64,000 bases of DNA from Lycocorax pyrrhopterus obiensis (GCA_014706295.1 JACSVZ010000011.1:1634663-1698662), one strand, 5' to 3'. Counted from the stretch's first letter, positions 12,101 through 44,969 are shown. Numbers and translations are program-made. The notes: a model not told the origin generated them from the sequence alone.

Positions 12101-15100
12101 TCCTTTCCTTTCCTTTCCTTTCCTTTCCTTTCCTTTCCTTTCCTTTCCTTTCCTTTCCTTTCCTTTCCTTTCCCCTTTCCTTTCCCCTCCTTTCCTTTCC
12201 TTTCCTTTCCTTTCCTTTCCTTTCCTTTCCTTTCCTTTCCTTTCCTTTCCTTTCCTTTCCTTTCCTTTCCTTTCCTTTCCTTTCCTTTCCTTTCCTTTCC
12301 TTTCCTTCCTTTCCTTTCCTTCCTTTCCTTTCCTTTCCTTTCCTTTCCTTTCCTTTCCTTTCCTTTCCTTTCCTTTCCTTTCCTTTCCTTTCCTTTCCTT
12401 TCCTTTCCTTTCCTTTCCTTTCCTTTCCTTTCCTTTCCTTTCCTTTCTTTTTTCTACCTCTAAAATAAAATATAAACATTGAAATAAAGCTGACATATTG
12501 CAGTTTTGGTCCATGGAATAGTGTGGGTTTACTGACAAACAGAACATACAGTAGCTTAAAAGGTGACCCCCTAATTAGAAGAATACTTGAGCGGGTGTTT
12601 TCCTCCTTTCTCTGATTGCAAAGAGGGAGGAAGAACACGTAGCCCTGCTCATTTCCCACATTTATTCTCCTGCTAAGCCTCCTCACTGTTCTGCAGCCCT
12701 TCTGTTCTCTCTGCCTCACTGCTGTGAAGTACAGGCAGGCAGTTTTATGGTAATCCGTGCCTACAGCCCTCAGTTACCCAGGTTCTACTTCCTCAACCTG
12801 CTCCATCGGTAGGTCATGAGAATGCTGCTGGTACTCCAGATTTGTGAGTGGATTTTGTAATCAAGCCAATGTTTCTTTATTTAAAAACCCCCAACAAAAC
12901 AAAAACCCACAGAAAACCAAAGAAACCCCAAAGAAGCCCATAACCCACATTTGAACATTATTTTTATCTGAGTTGTCAAACTAAATTCAACCTGAGCTTT
13001 AGCACTGCTTTACCTTAAGGTAGAACATTACAGATATGGACTTGTGCCCTTCCTGTGACTCCTCACACAAGTTCTCCTTCAGCTGATGTAACTTAACCGT
13101 GAGACATCCAAGGATAACTAAACCATAAATTACCCTAGGAATGTCCTCAAAAATGAACAGCAAGGCTTCCTGTGAGGGAATTCATGCCTAAACTTGATTT
13201 ACTGTTGATTCAGGTTAATACAGGTAACTGTTACAATATGAAGTTTCAAAAAAATTATATATAGTATAGAATGTATGTATTTTGGCTCCTGGATAAATGT
13301 GCAAATGGAACTGAGGCCCATGTCTTCCCATCCCACCAATATTTTTACTTCTGTAGAGGATCCATGCCTCACTCAGTACTTCTAGACTGGAAGTGCAGTA
13401 TAACTTTGGTACCATAAAATGTTGAAAACAATTTTTTTAAGAGAGAAAATACAAAGTATTTTGAGAAGACACATAAAAATTATATGAATATGGAAAACCT
13501 GAAGTGAAATTGATCCTAGTCAGCAAAATGAAACACTGGACTTGGTGGTGGCTTCTTTAGAAGCTGTGATTGCTATTTCTGCAATCCCCTATTTTTCGCA
13601 GGGTGTACAGCAGGAGGACTGTCCTTCAACAGTAGAACCTTCACCAAGATGTTACAGAGTTGCCTGCACAGGTGTGACCACCACAGAGTCATCCTGGAAG
13701 CTGAAGAGAGATACCGAAGGGAACTCCGCAAAGTGGCTGCTGGTAACAACAGCAGATCTGCAACTCACCAGAGTATGGAGTTTATTTCAGTGCTTGGAAC
13801 CATTACTTTGAATTGCATTTAAAATTCTGAACTTTTTTATCTGCTTCTGATTGTCTTGCTGTTTTAAACTCACTCATGGAATTTGATGTACAGTGATTTG
13901 TACTGAGTGAGATCTGAACTGGCCACTTCTGTTTTGAGGATCTTGTGTATTTCATGCCATGGTGACAGATGCTCATAATAGGCTTTGATGAGATTCTCAT
14001 GTCTTATCAGAAATAGTCAAGTCCTGAGAGAAGGGAATGTATTAAGTTGAAATAAGTGTGAGTAAATGGATGACATCATAACAAGGTAATTTCATTCTAA
14101 TATTACACACTTGCAGGTCTAAGGTAATTGTTAATGAATTAAATAGAACACATTCTATATTTCTCTGGTTTAAAGGAGGAATTTTGAAAATTAAAGTTAT
14201 TACATACTGGCATTTGTACTGGTGTTCATCTTCTATTTTCCAGAAATGCTGCTGGCCCCAGTGAAGAAAGACAGGCTGCATAAAGAAGTATCAACTTTTA
14301 GGAGCAAAAAGGATAGTTTCCAAAGTAAGGGCTTGGTTTGGAAATTGATGTGAAAAGCCTTTATTGTCTATTAATTCTTTTGCAGAACTTAACCATGGGA
14401 GGCTGTGGACAGGAAATTATGTTGGGGTTCTTTTCTTTTTTTTTCCCTCTAGATTCTGAGAATAATCTGTATATTATAAGGCCAAATTGTTAAAATGCAT
14501 ACTCTATAATAATGAAATTGTTGCACTGTGAAGTTATCTGGCGCTTGCTGTGTTGATCCTGTTTTGAATAATGTCAGGATTACTTCCATGGCATTTGCTG
14601 TTTCTCAGGTTTGTGGCATTGATTTCTGAAATGGAGAGGTTTAGTCAGGCTCAGAGCAGAGTTCAGCTGCCTGCTCCTGGATTCAGCACCACTCCATTAT
14701 GCCGTTCCAGCCATGTTGTCCCATTTGACCCATTCCTGTTCCTGCTGGGAGCTCTGCTGCGGAGCTGAACAGCTGTAAGGGGAACCCTGAACATGTGCAG
14801 CAGCTCTAGAGCAAGTAACCTAAAAAACCTATCAGGAAATTAGTACAGATCTATTTGCTTGTTATCTACTTATTTGTTATGAAGTGTTATTAACAGGGTA
14901 GAGATGGAAAAGTGAATTTAAATCCCATCAGTTTCTGCAGTGCAGTTTGGGAGCCCTGTGTTTGCAGAACCATCAGTTGCCCATAAAACCTGGTGTTCTT
15001 TATAACACACAGCTGCCCCATTGGTAACAGAATACTCATCTTTTACAGATTTATTCTCTAAGATAGTAAAAATGTTAATGGTTTTATTTCTTCCCTTGTA

Positions 15101-18100
15101 TTTTTACATAATTCACCAGAAATTGTTTTCAGAATGTGTAGTGGGTACCTGCAGATCTCCAACTACAGTCACACCTACTACACTCATCACCTCGTAACCA
15201 ACACTGTTTCTTATGACTGATGACCAGGATTCTTAAAGTAGGCTGAAGCAGTTCTCTGTCATTATTTAAATTCTAAAACATCAATATTCCTTTAAAAGGC
15301 ATTATCTTTTGAAATTCCCACCAGAAATTTATTTTTAGTACTCTTATTTTCAAAAGCCTTGTTTACATGGTTATTTTATTTAATTATTGCCCAGTAAAAG
15401 CTAGTGGGTTGATTTGAAAATTTATTTATATTTTCCTCCTTCAGATTCAGAAATTGATTAATTTGTCTTATGAAAGCCACTAAAGTATTTTAAAATGTAA
15501 AAAGCCCAACCAAAGCAACTGTATTACTTCTTGAAAACCCATTACAGCAATGTATTATCTTTAGCAAGTACACATTTTCTGTAAGCTGAAGTAAACTGAA
15601 GTAAACTGAATTTTCCAGTCTTTCTTCCAAGACCAGATTAGTGGCATGGCTCAAAAGATGGTTCTCTCTTAAATTTTAATTCCTAAAACATAACCTGTGT
15701 TTTGTGATTTGGTTTTTTTTCTAAGAAAGATGAATAATGTTTTATTGTTTGGGGTTTTATTGTTTATTCTTTTAAGGCATTCTTTTGACTCCAAGTAGAA
15801 AAGACAAATCTAATACTTCAAAGAGAGATGAACATAATAGAAATATTAGGTGGACTAACAACTATAACTTGACACCTGCATATGGGAAGTGTGAGTATTG
15901 CCAGAAAATTAATTTTCTAATATGCATAACTGAAAGATCAGTGCTTGCATTTAGGTCAGGGCATTGAGAGAAGCACCTGTCCTTGCTGTTGGAGACAAAT
16001 GGCTAAGAATTTAAATAAACTGTTACACTTTCACTCATAGAAATCCACTTGAACATCAGTAACACTATTATTTGCTTCTGATTCATAAGTAGTCCTTATG
16101 TGTTAATGTGGATTATGAGAAAAAGATCTAAGGAGAATGAGATATTCCTAATAAAGCAACATTTACATATTCAGATTCATTAGAATAAATGCTCCTTTAC
16201 AGTTTTAGATGCAGTTTTTCAGTAGATTTTAGTTAAAGTGACTAAGTGGCCTTCTTGTTCACAATTTCATAGCTTTACAAAAAACCCAAGATGCTAACCT
16301 GGAGAGACAGAGAGTCAAAGAGATGTGCAGCCAGAAATGTCAGCACTTAAAAGAAACGTGCACACATTCACTTGACAAAGATGAGGTTAGTTATGCAAAG
16401 CCTAATCATGCACTCACATATTTATGAATGTCCAAATAAAAGCACTATGAATTGCACAGTTTCTTTTTTAGTCACCTTTAACAGGAGCCCAGTAGCAAAA
16501 TGAACCTTATTAAAGAGTATTCCTGTGCTGATTCTACTCCAGTCATACTGATTTATCCCTGAATTGAGTTCATCATTTTTCAGCTGACATCTCTTCAGAA
16601 TGATGGGTCTGGAGGTATGATTTCTTCTGTACTGATGAAAATTTACACAGTATAGAAGTAACAGAAACTTAAAGGAATAAACCTGCTAAAAGTATAAACT
16701 ATGTAGGCACAACAGAAATGAAGATAAAGATCATGGAAAAGTACTGTATTTCAGTAAGTGGTGACAGTGAAGAAACCTTGAAGAACCATTGTTCTCTTGA
16801 CAGTGTGACCATTTCTTTACAACTACTAAAGGTTATATTGCCAGTAATATGTTACTTCCATATGCAAAATAGTATGTAAATTTTCATAATTCTTAATGAC
16901 ACCAAAAGAATTATTTTCAGGGCAATGAAATACGTTCCCTGGCCATGAGCATGAGACCTTTGAGCAGGAGAAGAGCCCGAAAAGATTTCACAACTGAAGA
17001 AATCAACTGCCTTTTGAAAGGAGTCAAAGAAATGGGCAACCACTGGAATTTGATTTTGTGGTCTTACCCTTTCCAGAAAGGACGGACAAGTGTTGACCTT
17101 TCCAAGAAGTACTACAGGTTACAGATGCAGGTACTCATCACTGGATTTTCTACTAACTGCAAATGCTGTGAGCATTTTCATCATTAGCCCCTGAACTGCC
17201 GTGCAGAAATAAGGACAGGCTTTCAGAATGTGCAGCCATGGGATTGTGCCTTGTGTCAGTGCAGTGCCCGTGAGAATGCCCATGAGAATGGTCTCTGGTG
17301 TAATTCCATCAGGGATGGTGCTTGGAGAGAGAGAACTAAAGTAGGGAAATACCAGAGAGCCTTGGAACGTGCCACTGCCACCTGACAGGGTACAAGGAGA
17401 GTGGGAGTGTCAGCTGAGGACTCTGAATGAATCCCTGTGTTTATCAGGAAGTTGGTCTCTCTGTTCAGCCTCTTTTGTGGTGCTGGTCTGTGACAGCCTC
17501 TCCAGCAGTTTCCCAGTGGGTAATCTGTTGGGGTGCACTATGTGCTGGAAGAGAGACAGGCCCTGAGGGCTGGAGAGAGAGCCTCTTTCTTGGACCCAGA
17601 GGTGACCCTGGGAGTGCATCCAGGTCACCGGGGATGGGCTGAGAGAGGATTGTGGGTTTGTGGACAGTGTTGGGCCTATGAGATGTGATAATTGTAGTTT
17701 GTGACCTTATAGGGTATTGTTTACCTGTTACCATAATAGGCAATGTCTGTGCACTACCCCAGGTGATTGGGGGACACTGAGGTGAACATCTTTCCTGTTT
17801 ATATGATGTGATATCCTGTTAGGTGCTGGTATTTAGGGAATATTCACTGCACAATAAAGGCTTTGCACTTTCCATCTGTTGTGTGAAGTCCATGCCCTTG
17901 CGTGATGACTGCAGTAATCCATACATCCCTCACACCGGGAGCATTGCTCCTGTGCTTTGGAGACCATGGGAGCGTTTAAGTGACAAGCCTTTGTATACTG
18001 GAAGCTGGTCTATAACTGTGCAGTGGTTTGGGGCAACATTTATCTTGGTATTGTCTCTTTTATCTCCATTTTATAGATGAAAAAACTCTGCAAAGGACAT

Positions 18101-18106
18101 CAATGA
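135..18106 (+). CDS. TERB1: Telomere repeats-binding bouquet formation protein 1, complete spliced CDS (22 coding exons)
   Basis: TERB1 is a germline meiotic protein. In mammals it joins telomeres to the inner nuclear membrane with TERB2 and MAJIN, and it contacts TRF1, cohesin and SUN1 (family knowledge). Coding exons: 135-168, 1102-1212, 1399-1521, 1984-2115, 2536-2596, 2692-2807, 2948-3070, 3577-3729, 4789-4920, 6305-6430, 7405-7562, 8297-8652, 10220-10281, 11265-11357, 13602-13742, 14244-14324, 15777-15890, 16273-16385, 16584-16614, 16755-16831, 16921-17130, 18077-18106. They sum to 2577 nt with every junction in frame, giving 858 aa against about 727 in human. Residues about 12-370 are leucine-rich helical, armadillo-like repeats. 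Residues 371-780 form a polar linker. Residues about 795-849 are the Myb domain (FTTEEINCLLKGVKEMGNHW). The start was chosen because a 34-nt exon in the right phase follows a good acceptor. The last exon and exons 13, 19 and 20 are the least certain parts. Confidence 0.9.
1102..1212 (+). CDS. TERB1: TERB1 coding exon 2
   Basis: The acceptor is gctcctag and the donor gtaaga. It encodes the start of the helical repeat region (LLLECLKYQMDC ... IYSICQQN), residues about 12-48, and enters and leaves in phase 1. Confidence 0.88.
1399..1521 (+). CDS. TERB1: TERB1 coding exon 3
   Basis: The acceptor is ttcttgtag and the donor gtaatg. It encodes SEASEYFREIGGLMFINDL and the following AALFTLGIII helix, a typical armadillo-like repeat of the TERB1 N-terminal half. 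Confidence 0.9.
1984..2115 (+). CDS. TERB1: TERB1 coding exon 4
   Basis: The acceptor is ctattttcag and the donor gtaagt. It encodes YCQQSLCTSALFEDLILFL and then NLKRMSVYVILVLVSNN, a strongly TERB1-like armadillo helix pair. Confidence 0.92.
2536..2596 (+). CDS. TERB1: TERB1 coding exon 5
   Basis: This 61-nt exon has acceptor ctcttttag and donor gtaacc. It encodes NGQTYVRDTGCISLLLQLF and changes the running phase from 1 to 2. Confidence 0.88.
2692..2807 (+). CDS. TERB1: TERB1 coding exon 6
   Basis: The acceptor is ccttaacag and the donor gtacgt. It encodes an acidic loop followed by QLWSSVCSTLCACVNNPQN, one of the most recognisable TERB1 segments, and restores phase 1. Confidence 0.92.
2948..3070 (+). 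CDS. TERB1: TERB1 coding exon 7
   Basis: The acceptor is ttttccag and the donor gtaagt. It encodes CCSVFPCAKEWLESC and then IVRPICSFLGLTVANN, armadillo-like helices. Confidence 0.92.
3577..3729 (+). CDS. TERB1: TERB1 coding exon 8
   Basis: The acceptor is tttcactaag and the donor gtgagt. It encodes YVQKYFVSIGGLDTLAKVL and then LAVVVTKTLDACIANN, an armadillo repeat of residues about 234-284. Confidence 0.92.
3730..4788 (+). other. TERB1 intron 8
   Basis: About 1.06 kb between coding exons 8 and 9. It has no supported gene; open frames near 4090-4720 lack similarity and splice logic. Confidence 0.75.
4789..4920 (+). CDS. TERB1: TERB1 coding exon 9
   Basis: The acceptor is acaaacag and the donor gtaaga. 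It encodes VSELLKLLSNETLNTGEKI and then ILTIGHCTEVC, residues about 285-328. Confidence 0.9.
4921..6304 (+). other. TERB1 intron 9
   Basis: About 1.4 kb, AT-rich in the middle. The open frame at 6046-6492 is real only over exon 10; its upstream part is intronic. Confidence 0.75.
6305..6430 (+). CDS. TERB1: TERB1 coding exon 10
   Basis: The acceptor is cttgttgtag and the donor gtaagc. It encodes CELLQNNGLPLMIQVLTES and then AATFVLQNCKQM, the last clear armadillo-like repeat, ending near residue 370. Confidence 0.92.
6431..7404 (+). other. TERB1 intron 10
   Basis: About 1 kb of AT-rich intron. A short imperfect duplication occurs near 6846-6892 (tacaccctt repeated three times at about 20-nt spacing). 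Nothing else recognised. Confidence 0.7.
7405..7562 (+). CDS. TERB1: TERB1 coding exon 11
   Basis: The acceptor is tttataaag. The donor, gttggc, is weak because +3 is T. The exon encodes a charged, coiled-coil-prone segment ending LQDYWKKAKEILHRI, residues 371-423, and leaves in phase 0. Confidence 0.88.
8297..8652 (+). CDS. TERB1: TERB1 coding exon 12 (large linker exon)
   Basis: At 356 nt this is the longest TERB1 exon (acceptor caatacag, donor gtaaga). It encodes residues 424-541: polar, rich in Ser, Thr, Asn, Glu and Gln, with no recognisable domain. It probably accounts for much of the extra length over the mammalian protein. The frame fits both neighbours. Confidence 0.82.
8653..10219 (+). 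other. TERB1 intron 12
   Basis: About 1.6 kb. No exon, RNA gene or clear repeat recognised. Confidence 0.7.
10220..10281 (+). CDS. TERB1: TERB1 coding exon 13
   Basis: This 62-nt exon has acceptor gatcttcccag and donor gtacaa. It encodes EQLFKQPAVTVRNMKQTCTS. It links phase 2 to phase 1 exactly as exons 12 and 14 require; the peptide itself is not distinctive. Confidence 0.72.
11265..11357 (+). CDS. TERB1: TERB1 coding exon 14
   Basis: The acceptor is ctcatttag and the donor gtaaat. It encodes a Ser/Thr-rich segment ending HKTADLRCS. The giant pentanucleotide repeat begins about 160 nt downstream in the next intron. Confidence 0.78.
11516..12452 (+). repeat. (TTTCC)n pentanucleotide satellite, about 0.93 kb
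   Basis: There is almost uninterrupted TTTCC (GGAAA on the other strand) from 11516 to about 12452. Variant units such as CTCCTTTCC, TTTTCC and TTCCTTCC are concentrated at about 11630-11900, near 11990, and at 12170-12190. Long open frames on both strands arise because the pentamer has no stop codon in any frame; they are not genes. The tract lies inside TERB1 intron 14, about 160 nt after exon 14. The purine/pyrimidine strand split is extreme, so triplex (H-DNA) formation is possible. Assembly length may be unreliable. Confidence 0.98.
12453..13601 (+). other. TERB1 intron 14, part after the satellite
   Basis: Ordinary intronic sequence with an A/C-rich stretch at about 12885-12950 (repeats of aaaacccac and aaaccccaaag). 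No gene recognised. Confidence 0.7.
13602..13742 (+). CDS. TERB1: TERB1 coding exon 15
   Basis: The acceptor is tttttcgcag and the donor gtaaca. It reads CTAGGLSFNSRTFTKMLQSC and then a helical EAEERYRRELRKVAA. Read with the incoming base it is open throughout and resembles a conserved TERB1 segment upstream of the partner-binding region. An overlapping longer open frame across this exon is spurious. Confidence 0.85.
14244..14324 (+). CDS. TERB1: TERB1 coding exon 16
   Basis: The acceptor is ctattttccag and the donor gtaagg. It encodes a basic segment (MLLAPVKKDRLHKEVSTF), residues about 641-667, within the region that in mammals carries TRF1 and TERB2 contacts. Confidence 0.82.
14325..15776 (+). 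other. TERB1 intron 16
   Basis: About 1.45 kb. A short direct repeat, gaagtaaactgaa, occurs twice at about 15588-15610. No gene recognised. Confidence 0.7.
15777..15890 (+). CDS. TERB1: TERB1 coding exon 17
   Basis: The acceptor is ttcttttaag and the donor gtgagt. It encodes ILLTPSRKDKSNTSKRDEH and then IRWTNNYNLTPAYGK, residues about 668-705. The LTPSRK and NLTPAYGK stretches look like short linear binding motifs. Confidence 0.85.
16273..16385 (+). CDS. TERB1: TERB1 coding exon 18
   Basis: The acceptor is atttcatag and the donor gttagt. It encodes a helical, Cys- and Lys-rich segment (RQRVKEMCSQKCQHLKETC), residues about 706-743, ending in phase 0. Confidence 0.82.
16584..16614 (+). CDS. 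TERB1: TERB1 coding micro-exon 19
   Basis: This 31-nt exon has acceptor catttttcag and donor gtatga. It encodes LTSLQNDGSG plus one base. Joined straight to exon 21 it would hit an immediate stop, but joined to exon 20 the frame stays open. Support is splice sites and phase only. Confidence 0.6.
16755..16831 (+). CDS. TERB1: TERB1 coding exon 20
   Basis: This 77-nt exon has acceptor ctgtatttcag and weak donor gttata. It completes the split Val codon from exon 19 and encodes SGDSEETLKNHC and then SLDSVTISLQLLK. It returns the frame to phase 0 for the Myb exon. Confidence 0.62.
16921..17130 (+). CDS. TERB1: TERB1 coding exon 21, Myb domain
   Basis: The acceptor is ttattttcag and the donor gtactc. 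It encodes residues 780-849: a basic lead-in (RPLSRRRARKDF) and a Myb/SANT fold with helix 1 FTTEEINCLLKGVKEMG, helix 2 HWNLILWSYPF, and helix 3 RTSVDLSKKYYRLQMQ. This is the diagnostic C-terminal module of TERB1, which contributes to cohesin and telomere association in mammals. Confidence 0.93.
17190..18060 (+). mobile_element. Possible LTR-derived block in the last TERB1 intron
   Basis: The sequence around 17650-17950 has LTR-like order: a TATA-like tttatatga near 17799, an AATAAA at 17853-17858 about 60 nt later, a GT-rich tail (ccatctgttgtgtgaag) just after it, then a C-rich stretch. It differs in base composition from the surrounding AT-rich intron. I could not define terminal TG/CA ends or a target-site duplication, and there is no retroviral coding sequence. 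It may be a decayed solo LTR or simply intron. Confidence 0.3.
17853..17858 (+). terminator. Possible alternative TERB1 polyadenylation signal
   Basis: AATAAA with a downstream GT-rich element lies about 720 nt after TERB1 exon 21 and upstream of exon 22. If used, it would end a transcript that reads through the exon 21 donor into an 18-residue alternative tail ending at a TAG near 17185. Confidence 0.35.
18077..18106 (+). CDS. TERB1: TERB1 probable terminal coding exon 22
   Basis: A strong pyrimidine-rich acceptor (tctccattttatag) opens a frame of nine codons, MKKLCKGHQ, then TGA at 18104. It adds a basic tail after Myb helix 3. An alternative acceptor at 18138 would give a short NVQEQPL tail, and reading through exon 21 without splicing gives an 18-residue tail. 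This is the least certain part of the C-terminus. Confidence 0.5.
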   Translation: MKKLCKGHQ

Positions 18107-19015
18107 CATCATCTAAGTGCTTTGGATTTCGTTGCAGAATGTTCAAGAACAGCCTTTGTAGCAGTGAGGTATTGCCAGAACAACACAAACCCTTGGAGAA
18201 TTTAGGTTGGCTTGGACTCCTGTTTTTCAGCGACAACTGACAGAATTGTTATGCATTGTAAATTTAATTTACCATAGTTTGACAATTTCTTTAAGTGATG
18301 CTATCATAGGCAACAAAATCTCTATCAGTAAAAATTACATTAGTTTGGAACTTAATTTAACTTTCTTGAGCATTTGATTTGTGCAACTTTTGATTTAACT
18401 TTTTGTAGCTTGCTTTATACCATTGGTAAGAAAAGGCTGTATTGCTAAAATGAGTATTTTATGTCTGAAACTGGTGTCAATGTTGTTGTGTCTGAATTCG
18501 TTTCCTCTTAATAAGTGAAATGTTTAAAGCAGGTGGAATATTTTGTCATGCATTGAATATGCTGCATGTGCAGAAAAATGTCTCTGTGACAGAAAACACT
18601 GGATGTGTGGTTAAACATTGCTGCACAGAGGAGACAAATCTTTCATTGTTACAGAAATACTGTACTCACTGTTGAACTTAGTAGGTACTGATAGAATTTG
18701 GCTTCTGTTTACAGTTGGACAGGTTTTTGGTGTATTTTTCAAGTAAGTGAGCAGAAATTAGAATTTCTGCTAATTACACAATTTTTGTAGGAAGCTTTAG
18801 TGAAAGCCTTGGTAACTTGATAGCCTTAGTATTTCAGTTGTATTTTTTACTTGTTCTGATAAAGGAATGATGAATTAATAGTTAATTTATTATGGAAAAA
18901 AGTTTAGTTATTGTATTAGCACTAGGTTTTCACTATGATGTGGCTTAAATGCTTGAAAATAAGCAAGATAACCAAAAACTGTGAGACTTGCAATAAAGAT
19001 AATGCCAATGATGCA
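18107..19015 (+). other. TERB1: TERB1 probable 3'UTR
   Basis: This AT-rich sequence follows the proposed stop and has no coding potential. It ends shortly after an AATAAA at 18992-18997. The 3' boundary is inferred from that signal only. Confidence 0.5.
18992..18997 (+). terminator. TERB1: TERB1 polyadenylation signal
   Basis: AATAAA lies in AT-rich sequence about 890 nt after the proposed TERB1 stop and before the CR1 fragment and the next promoter. Confidence 0.5.
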
Positions 19016-19404
19016 ACAAATATGTTTTCTAATCTTTTCAGCTGTTACAATTTGGGGTTTTTTATTATTAAACTATTCAAACATCTATAAAAGATGTCTC
19101 TGAGTGGAGCTGTTGCCAGCAGCAGGGTTAAGTTTCAGTGGAACTATTGGCAGAGTGGGAGCCAAAAGGGCTCCTGAGGTGGAGTGTCCACGAGGACATT
19201 GGGGTCCCCTGCACACTCTGAGTGTTTTTCCAAGGACTCCAGCCTAGTCCAGACAAACTGTTACTTCATCCATTGCTGAATGTGTGTTAGTATCCACATT
19301 ATCATGGCCTGAAATATGTCTCAAGTGGCTAAAATATGTAAGGTGTAAATCTTTACTTGACACAAGGTGAGAATATCGCAATACTGACAATTTCCCTCGC
19401 CTTA

Positions 19405-19590
19405 GGTATAGTTTAGGTTGGAAAGGCCCTGTGGAGCCTTTAGTCTCCTCTCCTCTTTGGAGCAGGGCTGAGTTCAAAGTTGGTCAAGTTGCTCAGTGCC
19501 TTGTCAAGTTCTGAGACTCTTCAAGGAGGAAATTCCTGCTGCCTCTTTGGGCAGCCTCTGCTGGTGCTTCACCTCCTCTCAGAAGGCAAG
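19405..19590 (-). mobile_element. CR1 LINE 3' fragment, antisense
   Basis: The plus strand reads taggttggaaaggccctgt, then ggagcagggctgagttcaaag, ttgctcagtgccttgtcaag, and tttgggcagcctctgctggtg. This is the order of the reverse complement of avian CR1 3' ends, with many substitutions, so it is an old, truncated copy. It lies in the TERB1-DYNC1LI2 spacer and supports bird (or other reptile) origin. Confidence 0.72.
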
Positions 19591-20138
19591 GGCTGGAACG
19601 ACACCACACTGGAACATTCTGGTGGGATCAAAAGAGAAGTCATGGAGCAGGAGCAGGCAGAAACCTGAGGTGTGAATTTGTGCAAGTCGGTCTTTTGCTC
19701 TCCTATGGATTGACTTTACAGTCTTGATCAGTTTAATTTTCTTGCACAAGTGCTTTGAAATCCACATGTAGTGGACATCATAAAAAGAAAATTGCATAGG
19801 AATAGTTGATGTCACTTTTAGGCTGGTTGGGCCACCCAGGGCAGTATTTCAGCACTTTTAAAAGCTGGAACGACTGACAAACCAGCCAGGAAAGTCTGTT
19901 TGCAAAAACCCTGATGTGCTTTCGTGGTTCTGTTGGACAAAGAGAGGATGTCAGCGGTGTGAGGATTGGGTGGTAATTACAGCTAGATCAGTCGGCAACG
20001 ACTTACACCTTGTGCTCACCCAGATCCCGCACTGACCCCGGCACTGCCGGGCACCGGGGCTGCACCGCGTGGGGACACGGCAGGGCAGGGAGCGGGGCTG
20101 CAGGGGAAGCACCGGGCAGGGACCGAAGGTGCAAGAGA

Positions 20139-20560
20139 AGGTACCTGAGCAGGTACCTGAGCAGGTACGGGGGGTGAGGAGAAGGTACCAGGGCAGGTAC
20201 CTGGGATGTAGGAGGAGGTACCCGAGCAGGTACGGGGGGCAGGAGGAGGTGCCTGAGCAGGAGCCGGGGGTCAGGAGGAGGTACCTGAGCAGGTACCGGG
20301 GGTCAGGGGAAGGTGCCCGAGCAGGAGCCGGGGGGCAGGAGGAGGTACCTGTGCAGGTACCGGGGGTCAGGGGAAGGTGCCCGAGCAGGAGCCGGGGGGC
20401 AGGAGGAGGTGCCCGAGCAGGTACGGGGGGCAGGAGGAGGTACCTGAGCAGGTACCGGGGGTCAGGAGGAGGTACCCGAGCAGGAGCCGGGGGGCAGGAG
20501 GAGGTACCCGAGCAGGTGCCGGGGGGCAGGAGGAGGTGCCCGAGCGGGAGCCGGCGCTGC
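20139..20560 (+). repeat. GC-rich 32-bp minisatellite upstream of DYNC1LI2
   Basis: About 13 tandem copies of a 32-bp unit, roughly ggtacctgagcaggtaccgg followed by gggtcaggagga. Neighbouring unit starts at 20281, 20313 and 20345 confirm the period. Many units carry GGTACC palindromes or the variant ggtgcccgagcaggagcc. The period is not a multiple of three, so the long open frames across it on both strands are artefacts. It ends about 260 nt before the DYNC1LI2 start codon and merges into the CpG island. Confidence 0.93.
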
Positions 20561-20818
20561 CCGGCCCGGCCGTGCCGCTCCCGCGCGCCGCGGGCAGCAG
20601 GGGGCGCTGGCGGCCCCGCGGAGGGCGCGGCGCAGGGCGGGCCGCGGCCGGGGCTGCCCGGGCACCGCCTGATCGCGGGGCGGGCGCGGCGCGCGCGGGG
20701 CCGGCGGGGCGGCCGCGGGGCGGAGGGGCCGGCGGGGCCGGCGGCGCGCGCGGGCGGGCGGGGCGGGGCGGGGTCCTCGCGGCCCGGTGAGGTCACTCTT
20801 TGTGGCGGCGGCTCCAAG

Positions 20819-44969
<24,151 letters not shown>

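Noticed and set aside
11483..12719. Very long open frames on both strands (up to 409 codons, KERKG or FPFLS repeats)
   Set aside because: They are translations of the TTTCC pentanucleotide repeat, which lacks stop codons; not genes.
13542..13811. 89-codon plus-strand frame overlapping TERB1 exon 15
   Set aside because: The exon reads in a different frame (CTAGGLSFNSRTFTK), which fits the phases of both neighbouring exons.
18138..18161. Alternative TERB1 terminal exon using the AG at 18136-18137 (tail NVQEQPL)
   Set aside because: In frame and short, but the upstream acceptor at 18076 has the better pyrimidine tract; kept only as a fallback.
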